Positions 1 to 10,835 of a stretch of 64,000 bases of DNA are shown here, in pieces. Under the pieces are notes generated by a model that was not told the origin of the DNA, searched no databases, and worked only from the letters and a program-made list of their open reading frames with translations. Origin of the DNA: Dipteronia dyeriana (Eukaryota; Streptophyta; Magnoliopsida; Sapindales; Sapindaceae). The stretch lies in the NCBI GenBank assembly GCA_032871835.1, contig CM065297.1:2234501-2298500 (forward strand). Reading direction: 5' to 3'. How positions within the stretch are numbered: the first letter of the stretch is position 1; the number at the start of each line of letters is the position of its first letter. The position numbers and the translations under genes are program-made.

Positions 1-2
1 GA

Positions 3-2854
3 GACATTCTTGGAGAATACAAGGACGTTATGCCAAAAGAGCTTCTGAAAAAGCTCCCACCTATGCGAGAGGTGGATCATCAGATTGAGTTGGAGCTTGG
101 TGCCAAGCCTCCCGCCATGGCTCCTTATCGCATGGCACCACCAGAATTGGAGGAGCTTCGTAAGCAACTCCAAGACTTGCTAGACTCGGGCTACATTCGG
201 CTCTCCAAAGCCCCATATGGTGCTCCGGTCCTATTTCAGAAAAAGAAAGATGGGACGCTCCGCATGTGCATCGACTATCGGGCCTTGAACAAGATCTCCA
301 TCAAGAACAAGTACCCGATACCTTTGATAGCTGACCTCTTTGACCAGCTAGGCAAGGCGTGCTACTTCTCTAAGCTGGATCTTCGATCAGGATACTATCA
401 GGTGCGCATTGCGGTCGGAGATGAACCCAAGACGGCATGTGTGACAAGATATGGTGCTTTCGAATTCCTAGTCATGCCATTTGGCCTCACCAACGCACCA
501 GCCACGTTCTGCACTCTTATGAACAAACTCTTCCATCCTTTCCTAGATCGGTTCGTGGTAGTGTACTTGGACGACATTGTGGTGTATAGCCAGACACTCG
601 AGAAACATGTTCAACACCTCAAGCAAGTCTTCCAAGTACTTCGGGAGATCGAGCTCTACGTCAAGTTGGAGAAATGCTTATTTGGCCAACGAGAGGTGGA
701 GTTTCTTGGCCACCGGATACGGGATGGGAAGCTTATGATGGATGGTGCCAAGGTGAAGGCAGTGCAAGAGTGGGAACCACCCACCAAAGTACCGGGGTTG
801 AGATTGTTCCTGGGGCTAGTCAACTATTATCGGCGGTTCATTCAAGGCTATTCAGCCAAAGCCGCCCCACTGACGGACATGCCCAAGAAGGATAAGGCAT
901 GGCAATGGTCTGACAAGTGCCAACTTGCGTTCGAAGAGTTGAAGAAGGCCATCTCAAAAGAACCGGTACTTGTCCTCCCTGACCACACCAAGGCATTTGA
1001 GGTGCACACAGATGCCTCAGACTTTGCTATTGGAGGTGTCCTTATGCAGGAAGGCTGCCCAATTGCCTTTGAAAGCCGCAAGTTAAACGACACGGAGCGA
1101 CGATACACTGTCCAAGAAAAGGAGATGACTGCCATCATCCACTGCCTTAGAGTTTGGCGACACTACTTGCTTGGAGCCACCTTGGTCATAATGACTGACA
1201 ATGTTGCAACAAGCTATTTTCAGACACAAAATAAGCTTAGCCCCAAGCAAGTACGATGGCAAGATTTCCTAGTAGAGTTCGACTATCGACTTGAGTACAA
1301 GCCAGGTAAGGCCAATGTTGTGGCCGATGCACTCAGTCGGAAAGCAGAGCTTGCAACATTGAGTGCAAGTCAACCGCAAAGCACTCTGATCACCCGCATC
1401 AAGGAAGGTCTACAACAAGATCCTCTAGCCAGGAACCTGATCAAGCTAGCCAACGAAGGGAAGACAAGGCGATTTTGGCTAGACGACGGAGTCCTCCTCA
1501 CTACCGGAGATCGAGTATATGTGCCTAAGTGGGGTAACCTCCGGAAGGAAATCATTAAGGAGTGCCATGATTCCAAGTGGGCTGGTCACCCAGGAATGAC
1601 ACACACATTGGTGCTCCTCCAAAACTCATACTATTGGCCTCAGATGCGGGATGATGTCGACGCTTATGTGCGGACCTGCCTGGTTTGCCAACAAGACAAG
1701 GTCGAACAACAACGTCCAGCAGGGTTACTTGAACCCCTACCTATAGCTGGTAGACCATGGGAGAGCGTCTCTATGGACTTTATTTCTGCACTCCCGAAAT
1801 CTGAAGGGTGTGGGAGCATCATGGTGGTAATCGATCGGTTCAGCAAGTATGCCACCTTCATACGTGCCCCTAGGGATTGTACAGCCGAGGAAGCTACCCG
1901 CCTCTTCCTCAAACATGTTGTGAAGCTATGGGGAGTTCCATAGAGTACAATCAGTGATCGTGACCCAAGATTCACCAGGAGGTTCTGGACGGAGCTCTTC
2001 AAGATGTTGAGGACAGATCTAAACTTCTCAACTAGCTTCCATCCCCAAAGTGACGGACAAACTGAGCGCTTCAATGGGCTATTGGAGCTATACTTGAGGC
2101 ATTACGTAAGCGCTCATCAACAAAATTAGGCAAAGTTGCTTGATGTTGCCCAGTTCTCTTTCAACCTTCAAAGGAGTGAGGCTACCGGCAAGAGCCCATT
2201 CGAGATAGTCATGGGGCAACAACCAATGACCCCCCAAGCCATTGCCTCAACTTATGGAGGAAAGAGCCCCGCGTCTCACAAGCTCGCTAGAGAGTGGCAC
2301 GAAGAAGCCGATATCACGCGAGCATGCTTAGACAAAGCCGCCCGGAAAATGAAGAAATGGGCGGATACAAGGAGGAGACACTTGGAGTTTAATGAAGGGG
2401 ACTTGGTGCTTATCAAACTCCTACCCCAACAGTTCAAGGCACTACGCCGAGTGCACAAGGGGTTGGTGAGAAAATATGAAGGCCCATTTCCTGTCATCAA
2501 ACAAGTAGGCAAGGTCTCCTACCAAGTCCAACTTCTACCAAGACTCAAGATCCATCCAGTCTTCCATGTAAGTTTCCTTAAGCCATACCATGCAGATATG
2601 GAAGACCCCAGCAGATGAGAGTCTAAACGGGCGCCAACTGCCTAGTCACCGCATTCGATAAAGACGTGGAGTGCATACTGGCGGACCGGGTGATTCGGAG
2701 AAGAGGTGTCCCAAATTACACAGAGTACTTGGTGAAATGGAAGAACCTCCCCGATAGCGAAGCGAGTTGGGAAAGAGGGGATACACTTTGGCAATTCGCT
2801 GAGCCAATCCGACGATACAAGGATGAAGGCGCGACGGGGACGTCGCGAGCTTAA
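3..2854 (+). pseudogene. Chromovirus (Ty3/gypsy) pol remnant: RT, RNase H, integrase, chromodomain
   Basis: The polyprotein is already open at the left edge, so gag and protease lie outside the window. Reading along it: reverse transcriptase with the catalytic YLDDI near position 570, RNase H starting at TDASD (about 1010) and ending at DALSRK (about 1330), then integrase with an HHCC zinc region (about 1560-1690), the first catalytic Asp in MDF (about 1778), the second in SDRDP and the Glu in GQTERF. A separate frame from 2666 encodes a chromodomain (EYLVKWKNLPDSEASWE), which marks the chromovirus branch and is known to steer integration to marked chromatin. The frame is broken by TAG at 1941, TAG at 2127, TGA at 2616 and a frameshift before 2666. 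The first three fit CAG, TGG and CGA codons changed by transitions. No function remains likely. Confidence 0.95.
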
Positions 2855-2865
2855 GTGGGGGAGGA
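2851..2865 (+). other. Polypurine tract of the chromovirus
   Basis: The purine-rich run aagtgggggagga sits directly before the TG that opens the 3' LTR. In the retroelement cycle it primes plus-strand synthesis. Confidence 0.75.
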
Positions 2866-3351
2866 TGTCACGGCCCGCCCAATTTTGATCCAAGGAGCCC
2901 AAACAAAGCCCAAAGTTAGGCACAAGCCCTTGGAAGATTCTAGAGTCTTCTCCACTCATCTAGCAAAGTCATCCTTGGAAGACTCTAGTAACATTCTAGA
3001 ACTCTCTTGTAAATATCTAGGGTTATGAATACTTGTAGAGAAACCTAGATACATGTAGAACATTCTAGAGACTCAATCTCCTAGAGTAGTCTAGAACATT
3101 CATTGAGGAGGTGAACCACTATAAATAGGTAGCCCCTCTCATTTGTAAGGCATCTAAGCCAAGAATACTCAAAGCATTGTAAAGCTTTCTCATAGCAATA
3201 CACTTTGCCTTATTTTCCTACAAAGCTCTTCTAGTCATTCTCTAGTCTCTCTAGCCTTTGAGAGTGATCAAGCAAGGTTTACTTAGCAATCTCGCCCAGA
3301 AATTGTCTAAGTACCGTACGGGTTAGCTGCGCAAACTTTAACCCCGTAACA
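2866..3351 (+). repeat. 3' LTR of the chromovirus
   Basis: It opens with tgtcacggcccgccc right after the polypurine tract and closes with accccgtaaca, giving the usual TG...CA ends and a length of 486 bp. It holds a TATA box (ctataaatagg at 3119-3129), so U3 is about 250 bp. The partner 5' LTR is outside the window, so the target duplication cannot be tested. The right end is chosen on the CA before an AT-rich sequence of different composition. Confidence 0.8.
2933..3129 (+). promoter_or_regulatory. LTR promoter with clustered heat-shock-element-like motifs and TATA box
   Basis: Upstream of the TATA box (3119-3129) are four clusters of alternating GAA/TTC units. They lie at 2933-2950 (GAA, TTC, GAG, TTC at 2-bp spacing), 2994-3001 (ttctagaa), 3058-3070 (GAA, TTC, GAG) and 3094-3101 (gaacattc). 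Heat-shock factors bind nGAAnnTTCn arrays, and the Arabidopsis copia element ONSEN is heat-induced through such sites in its LTR. Heat response here is inference from the motifs. Confidence 0.5.
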
Positions 3352-3768
3352 TTTAGATGTGGTTAATATGATTAAGTCGAATTTTGTTCCCAATTTTGAG
3401 CTGGGTGTATATCTTAAATATTTTGGATAATCCCTATTTTTCTTCTATTTGTTTTTTCCTAGGTTGGTTAATAAGATGACACATGGCTTTGCTAAACTTG
3501 CTTTAGATTATAGGGGTGAGTTCGTACAGAGGGAAGATTGTCCTCTGTAATCATTACTTCTTTTCCATTGAAGTTCATTTTCAACAACAAAAAATATTAA
3601 TTATGAGATTTATTAAGTGAATTTAGCCATTATCCCATTTTTTTAATTTATGGGTTGTCTCTTAATTTTTATTTATTAGATTGATTTATGATTTTTGGGC
3701 AAGGATGAGCCTCCTATTCATACTTAAATTCTTATTAATTAGTTTTTTTTTTAAGTATTATTAATTAG

Positions 3769-3804
<36 letters not shown>

Positions 3805-4456
3805 TAACAAGTTTTAAAGATAAATCATAAATTCTTATTAATTAGTTATCAATATAAATATATATAAAAATATATAAAATATATAATAATATTTCATAAT
3901 TTCAAGAGAAAAAAACATAAATTCTTATTAACTAGATTTTTTTTAAAGTATTATGAATTAGTTATATATATATTATAACAATCGGTAAGTTTAAAAGTTC
4001 AGCATAAACTCTTTTTTATTAGTTCTATTTTAAGCATTGTTAAGTAGTTATTCGAACTTTTGTAAGATCTACTTAATGTGATATGTGTATAAAGTTTTTT
4101 TTTTGAAGGGGATTCAATTGTTTTTAATATTCAAAAAGTATAATATCATAATTTAAATAATAGAAATGCTTCAGATTTTACCCAATAATTTTATTTGTCA
4201 AAAGCCTATTAAAAAAATATTAATCATATGGTAGCAAATTTTGAATAGGTTGTGCATTTTTTTTTACAACTTATTTTAAATATTTTTTTTAAAAATCTAT
4301 GCATCGTATAGGTTGGTACACTAATAACAAAAATATATATATATATATATTATGAGTGAACCTCTCGTAATGATTGTCTAATTTGAATTTCAGGGGAAGT
4401 AGCTAGAGATTTTTTTTGGAATATTTTTTTTTTCTTTGATTAAAATCTTATCTAAA

Positions 4457-4488
<32 letters not shown>

Positions 4489-5283
4489 ATGATTTTTTTT
4501 AAAACCAAAAATTGCGTTTCAGAGATTTTATTGTTAAAAACACTTGAAGTTTATTGGAGCACAATACTATATTTTCTGATTTTTGTTGAACATAGAAAAT
4601 CACAAAAGTATACAAATATTTAAAAAATAATTATAGTGCTTAAAAAATTCAAAATTTATTTATAAATAGATTTCATTTCATGATAAAAATCATAATAAAT
4701 TATTGAAATATAGTGAATAAAATTATAGAAAAAAATAATGATTTTTTTTTGGAGCTTAGGGACTATTTATTTTAAAATTTTAAATCTAACCCATTGAAAA
4801 ATGAGAAATCGAAAAAATTAAAAAGAAAAATTAAAACAATACCAGACCGAATGAGTACCCTTTATAACCGAGAGAGCCATTAAATTAGTAATATTATGCG
4901 TGTGATGTTTAAACATTCATTTCTCCCATGTTCATCTAATAATAAGATAATTTTAAAATTATAAATTGAATATATATGTCATTAATATTAAATATTATTC
5001 ACTTTTATTACTAAATCAAATAAATGTTGATGTCAAATAAGGCTTTTAATTTATTTCCAAACCTTTTTACATATATAATTTTTTTTTTTCCAAAATCTTG
5101 GCTAGGGTGCAGGTTAGCCAATGTTGGGTATGACTCGAATTTTTAAAGGCTACCAAATGGAATTCAATAAATACGAAGACTTCTTGGAGACGTAGAAATC
5201 GTTTGGAAGTAGGAGATCGTGTTTGAGGGAGACTTGAACAACAAGAAGAATTGAAGAAATGAAATCTGGAAGGAACCCCGACG
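3352..5283. other. AT-rich spacer with TA microsatellites
   Basis: No coding region or RNA gene is recognisable. It contains TA dinucleotide runs at about 3769-3799, 4335-4350 and 4467-4489 and many poly(A)/poly(T) tracts. Confidence 0.7.
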
Positions 5284-6658
5284 TAGTGCTGTAAAAATGG
5301 GCCGATCCAGGGAGATAACGAACCGTGCTTGGCACGACCCGTGGGCCCGCCACGGCAAGCCAAGCCAAGCCGACCTGTCGGACCGGCCTGTTGGACCGGC
5401 CTGTCGGACCCGTCGGCCAGTCTGTTCGGCCAAGCAGGTTTATTTTATTTTTTCAAAAACCCTCCAACGGCTGGAATTTGAATTCCAACCGTTGGAGCAA
5501 AAACATTTTACAAAACCCCCCTGAAATCTTTTAAATTATATTTTGACCCACAAATTAAATTTTTCTATAAATACTTCCATCCATTTCATTTTCCATTCAC
5601 TCTCTCTATCATTCTTTCAATCTCTCATTCTCTCAAATCTCAATCTCTAATATATTCTCCAATTCTCTAAACTTTTTCATTCAATTTGGTTATTACTCTC
5701 TCTACAAAATTCTCTACATTTTCCACCAACATACCAAATTTTAAAGGTACAATTTTGTTATTAATTTTGCTCAAACATATTCTCATAGTAAATTTATTTG
5801 TTTATGTTTAGATTTTAGTTACTTAATGAAAACATTTTTATTTAGTTAATTAGTTTATCAATTTTTGGGCTTTAATGTTAATATTATTTGTTTAGTATAT
5901 TAAGATATTTAAGTTTAGTAGTAATTTTAATATTTGTTATTAGTAAATTTAGAAAGTTAATTTGCATTACTGAATTTAATTTTTATAATAAGTAAATGAT
6001 AAATGTCAAGTGTAGTAATTACGTTTGATATTGTTTTTTTTTCATAAATTATGAATTTTTAGTGTAGTTGTTTATTTTAATATTTTTGGTGAGTATATTA
6101 TGAATTTAAAGTGTAGTAGTGAATTTAAAATTTTTTGTTAGTAGATTATGTTAGTAAATTTAAGAGTAGTGGTTCAATTCATCAATTTTATGTTAGTATA
6201 TTATGTTAGTAAATTTATCAATTTTATTTGTAGTAGTGAATTTAATATGTTTTGTTAGTAGATTATGATTTTTTTGTTTATTTAATTTGTTTTTGAAGTA
6301 AATTAATTATTGTAAGTGTCGTATTATTTATAGTAATTATTGTTAGTAAATTAAGATTACTGTTAGTAAATATTGATTTTTAATATGACTATTAGCTACT
6401 ATAGTGCTCATATTTTTACTTCAGATAATGGATCCTAACCAGCAGCCCTTATTTTCTGAACGGTTTGAATATGTTCAACGATGAATTTGATATTTCAGAG
6501 CCGACCCATACTCAAGCGGGACCTTCTGGTTCCGACGTTACACCAACATCACTTCCTAGAAAATTAACATCAGATGTGTGGCAATGTTTCAACATAGTCC
6601 AAATGACACTCTCAAACGGGACGTCTAATAGGTCGGGCCAGTCCATTTTTACACCGGG
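5284..6658 (+). mobile_element. hAT transposon copy 1, internally deleted, 5' part retained
   Basis: The left end tagtgctgtaaaaatgg and right end ccatttttacacc are inverted repeats matching the ends of the hAT copies at 34111 and 59828. Next to the left end is the same GC-rich subterminal block rich in ggcc, gacc and gtcgg words. Then come a TATA-like ctataaatac (about 5564), a pyrimidine-rich leader and a long AT-rich leader or intron up to an ATG at 6428. The last four bases of the right repeat differ from the family, and the flanks (ccccgacg / gcccggtg) match only partly as an 8-bp duplication, so the copy is old. Most transposase sequence is missing. Confidence 0.7.
6428..6600 (+). pseudogene. 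N-terminal transposase stub of hAT copy 1
   Basis: An ATG at 6428 opens a short frame (MDPNQQPLFSERFEY...) that stops after 18 codons. A shifted frame continues through 6600 and contains RKLTSDVWQCF, which resembles the start of a BED zinc finger, the DNA-binding domain at the N-terminus of many plant hAT transposases. The sequence then jumps to the right inverted repeat, so the zinc-binding residues and the catalytic core are gone. The BED assignment rests on a short stretch and is tentative. Confidence 0.45.
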
Positions 6659-6665
6659 GCCCGGT

Positions 6666-7380
6666 GTGGACTGCGGTGCGAACAAGCGCATGGACCGCAA
6701 CATAGGGAATGGTCAACACCCGTGAGATCAATGTGGTGGAGGCAAAGACACCAACCGTGGTATTCTGAGCGGTGGACTTCAGTGCTTAATGCGGTGTAGG
6801 CTCGGGTGGCCAACCACGACCCAGACCGCAGTAATAACGGATATTGCCCGAATCAAGAATGTTGCACGAATATATGAAAGAGTTTTATTCTAGAAGTTTT
6901 TGTGCTAATCGGAAAAGGAAAAAGAGTTTGTCTTCATAAAGAATAGGAAAGTGATGTACTTAAAAGAAAATGATTTCTTTTAAACAATAAGACTTGTCAT
7001 AAATAAGAAATAGTATTTATATGGAACAAGTAATTCTTGTACGTTTAGGAGTATGATTTTCTTTATCTTAAACTCCCTATAATTCATATAAATTGACCAT
7101 AATAGCTAGGCTATTGGGGGTGGAGCAAATTAGCAAATTAAGAGAGATCTCAAGAGAGCACTGAGTGTACTTGGGTTTGGGTTATTTTAGAGAGAGAATC
7201 TTGAGTGAAGTTGTAACAATTTTCTTCATAGTGGATTTAATCTCTTGTTAACCCAACGGCCGTGGTTTTTTTTCCGATTGGGGTTTCTGCGTAAAATCTT
7301 CTTGTGTTGTGTGTTTGAATTTATTTTCTCTTCCCTCTTATTATTTCTTTTGTTATTGTTTATTTGTATTCTATCCGACA
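6666..7380 (+). repeat. Possible solo or degraded copia-type LTR
   Basis: It starts tgtggactgcggtgcga, shares the word tggtattctgagcggtgg with the copia LTR at 40684-41252, and ends in a T-rich stretch closing with ctatccgaca. No primer-binding site follows and no 5-bp duplication is visible at the ends. A decayed solo LTR is the best reading, but the boundaries are soft. Confidence 0.4.
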
Positions 7381-7424
7381 ACGCTTCCGCGTAGTGACGA
7401 TTTGTTCGCTGACAACCAAACCAT

Positions 7425-7765
7425 TGAGGAGCTCCGTTAATGGATGAAATCACATCGATTTTTATGAATTTTGATATGATTTTTTTTTGTGGATGATAAG
7501 TTTTTGTGAATTTATTTTTCATAAATTTTCCTATATTTCGCCAACTTTTCTAATGCCTTCATATTTAATAAAATTGGGATGAATAACTCTATTGCTCTAA
7601 AAAATCCAAATTTTATTCATAAGTACATTTCATTGAACTTATCATCCACAAAAAAAAATTCAGATTAAAATTCTTAAAAATCGATATGACTTCATGAAGG
7701 TTCTTATCCAAATTAAAATAAATGATCCTTTATGAGAGACCCACTCAATATATATATATAAGTTC
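7425..7765. mobile_element. Foldback MITE-like element, copy a
   Basis: The left half (gatgaaatcacatcg... gatgataagttt) is roughly the reverse complement of the right half (gaacttatcatccac... cgatatgacttcatg), so it can fold into a long imperfect hairpin. Similar sequence recurs at 36735-37165 and 38270-38500, each bordered by TA repeats. There is no coding capacity. The superfamily is not determined. Confidence 0.45.
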
Positions 7766-8111
7766 AAGTGAGATATCCCTTACTTTAATTTCATTTACAA
7801 GTGATGTATTGCTCGAGGTGCCCCTACCTTCTTTGCTTGATACATGCGTTTATATAGGGGTTATGGTGCTGCTCTAGCCCTTGGCATGTTAGCAAAGATC
7901 ATTATTAGACGAGATTCTTTGTTAATCAAGTCTTCATGAATTTGTGGTGCAATGATCTTTATTTCTTATGGGAGTTGCCTTTTGAATCTTTATAGTTATT
8001 GCTTGATCTGTCAAGTGCTGGATTGTTGGTAATTGTTTTGTCTAATTTAAGGCCAGATTTCGTGGAAGATATGCTGAGATCCAATTCTGTAATGATATGG
8101 AGGAATCCTTC
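7766..8111. other. Unassigned spacer
   Basis: It begins with an isolated piece matching the tip of the foldback MITE (agttcaagtgagatatccc at about 7761). The rest matches nothing else in the window and has no coding region I can support. Confidence 0.5.
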
Positions 8112-9465
8112 TATTAAAAGCAAAAATTGGCTAGGGGATCGAAAAGAAACTTTCCATTCTCTTAGCTCGAATCAAAGCCCGAGTTCACCATTCATTGAAC
8201 CCCGGACAAGCCATAAAGCTACCTCGCAGAGGCGAGGAAGGGTCGTCGGGGTTCAAAACTATCTGGAATGAAGCTCGACACGATCAGGTTGAACCTCTCA
8301 CGCCGACACTAGAATTCGGGCAAAGCCCGATGTGCGGTTATCCGGGCTTCTCGAGATCACCTATCCTGGAACCTCGGTTTCTAGGGCCTGGCTGGCTCCG
8401 GAACACCCCGTGAGAGCAAGGAAAAGGTCACCGAGCTCATGAGTCATTTTAGGTGAAGCCCGACATAAAAAAATTGAGCTCCTTCCAAATCAAGGCTTTC
8501 CGAGGTCAAGATTAACTCGTAGCCTAACCAAAAGCCCGCCAACCTCTACAGAAGCCCGTTATCCCCTCCAGACACAAAAAGGGGGGCCCTTAAGGGGATC
8601 AGATTCACGTTATAGCCATGCTCCAATTCGCTAAGGAAAACTTGAACCTATCTGGATAAGAAAAAGAAAGCCCGCCTAAACAGTACTACCCCCAATAAGA
8701 GCCCACAAGGCCTCCTCGAGCTTTAAAGGACCAGAGAGGGCTATGCTAAAGCTTTTGGGACCAAAACCTAGGTAAGGGTGTACCTCGCTCTGTGAAAAAA
8801 AATGAACACCTAACTCGACAACCTCCACGAAGAATCATGTCATGAATACACACAAGATCATATCTACACTCTAACGAACATTAAAACTCTGCATACTCGT
8901 AAGGCAAGAGATTGAGTACAAAAAGGAAACAAATTAATCTCCACCAAAGATTTTCTCGAATCCGTTATTAACTCAAAGTTAATGATTTTTAAATAAAAGA
9001 TCTCGCCCGATAAGCAGGGAAGGGATTCAGAGAATCAATGCGGGAGATCCATAAGTTTAAACCATCTGGGCCATGTATAAAGGTGCTTAAGCATGATCGA
9101 TAAGAAAAGAAAGAGGGGGTCGACAGAAAAGAGAGACATAGCGAGAAGAGTTATTGATTGAGTCTCCGGCCTAAATTCTGTCATCAGAACATGACCTCTA
9201 CTATTGTCTACTATTCGACAGGCACGAGGTGGCCACCCTACTTAATCCTAGCAAGATTGAGAGTATTTGAGAGATTCTTGTACGATATGTGTGATCTATA
9301 AAAAAGAGAGTTATATTCTCATTCCCATTGTATTCACATTCAAACAACCACCTTTGTTCAAACAAGGTAGGTACCTGAGGTATTAACCCTGGCCACCACC
9401 TATGCGATAGTGGTCTCGAGGGTGTTAACCATAATTTCTCACCTTGAGCAAATTCTTTGTTAACA
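8112..9465 (+). repeat. 5' LTR of Tat element 1
   Basis: It matches in sense orientation the LTRs of element 2 and the solo LTR. It starts tattaaaagcaaaaattgg (family start tgttaatagtaaaatttgg) and ends gaattc/ctttgttaaca-like (tttgttaaca at 9456-9465), directly before the primer-binding site. A TATA box, tataaagg, is at 9076-9083. At 1354 bp it is about 100 bp longer than the 1252-bp LTRs of element 2. The first bases are mutated from TG to TA. Confidence 0.85.
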
Positions 9466-9470
9466 CTTTC

Positions 9471-9488
9471 TGGCGCCGTCTGTGAGAA
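9471..9488 (+). other. Primer-binding site of Tat element 1
   Basis: tggcgccgtctgtgagaa lies 5 bp inside the 5' LTR. It matches the site of element 2 apart from one base and is the form common in plant Tat elements, where a tRNA 3' end primes minus-strand DNA. Confidence 0.85.
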
Positions 9489-9616
9489 TCGAACCCACAC
9501 CGTAATTTTTACACTTACAAGTTTGTTGCTTTGTAGTAATCATGAGGCTCAACTCTTCTCAAGGATAACCCAAAACCTCAGGACATCCATCTGCCCCCTC
9601 AACCCAGAAAGGGTAG

Positions 9617-10752
9617 TGTTGACGGAAAATTTACTCAGGATGAAAAATTTCTGCTAACACCCTCGAGACCACTACCACGTTCCCGACCTGTTAAAAGATA
9701 GACGAGAGGTTGGATCATAATAACAGTAAATGAGAGCTTTTATTATTGATATATTGCTTTAAAATACAAATCACTCTCTTATATGCTCACAGTCTCTCTA
9801 AGATGTAGGGTGGTGGCAACTTTGTGCCTGTCGAATAGTGGAAACGAAGGTGACCGTGTTCTAAATACAGAATTTAGGCATTCCCCTATTCTTTTCTTTC
9901 TCTCTTCTTTCTGTTCTCTGTTATCTCTGTTTCTGTATATATTTTTCTGTCTATCTCTGTGGCTATCATGCTTGGCTCTATTTATACATGGTCCAGGTTG
10001 GTTTGTGTTTGCTGATTTCCAGCCACGATCATTTGAATCCGTTTCCTCCTTATCGGGCGAGATCCTATATTTAAAAGTGGTTGACCCAGAATAAATAGCG
10101 GAAACAATTAACGTGAATGAGTTTGTTTCCTTTTTGGAATCAAACTCTTGGTTCGCACGTATACGAGATTAATGATGGTTATCTTCTAGAAATGATCTTG
10201 TATGTTATCGCGGCATGGGGTGTCATGGAGGCTACCCAGCTAGTTGCCCGTCATCCCATAGAGCGAGGTAGATCCCTGTTTCGGCTCTGTTTTTAGAAGT
10301 CTGGGACGGATTTTTCTTGGCCTTTGGGGGCTTGCGGTGACCCTGCAAACATTCTGGGAAGTAGCCGAGGCAGTGTAGGTTCAGACGTGATTCCTCTTCA
10401 TGTCCAGCAGAGACATCGGGCTTTTGGAGAGGTTGGCGGGCTTCTCTCAGATGTCTCTTGAGGTTGGAGGCCCCTTCTGGAATTTACAGGGATGATGTGG
10501 AGCTCGACCTCAAAGCCGGAGTTCCCCGATAGGTGGCCTGGAGAAGCCCGAGTTCCAGTACTCTTGTACAGGCTCGTCCTGGTCACGCTTGGCTTGTTTT
10601 CTAGTAGTTTTAAAGCCGATCCGACCTTCCCTGCTCCTGCGGGGTGGCTTTATGGTCTTTTCGGGCTTCATGATTGTCGATTATAGGTTTCGACTTATGG
10701 CTGAAAAGTGGAGAATTTCTCTTTAACCCCTAGCCAAATTTTACTATTAACA
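9617..10752 (-). mobile_element. Solo Tat-family LTR inserted in element 1 leader
   Basis: A single LTR (1136 bp) in reverse orientation, from tgttgacggaaaa to tttactattaaca. It is flanked on both sides by ggtag (9612-9616 and 10753-10757), the 5-bp duplication expected from integrase. With no internal region it is a solo LTR left by recombination between the two LTRs of a former full element. Its TATA box on the - strand is at 9978-9987. Confidence 0.92.
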
Positions 10753-10835
10753 GGTAGAAAAAGGGAAAGAAATCCAAACACCATAAGTCAGCCTCGCATC
10801 AGCCAGGTGTAGAGCGGGCTCCAACTTTTCTGGCG

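Noticed and set aside
5164..5534. Several overlapping 70-100 residue ORFs.
   Set aside because: They come from the GC-rich subterminal block of hAT copy 1 and share no family pattern.
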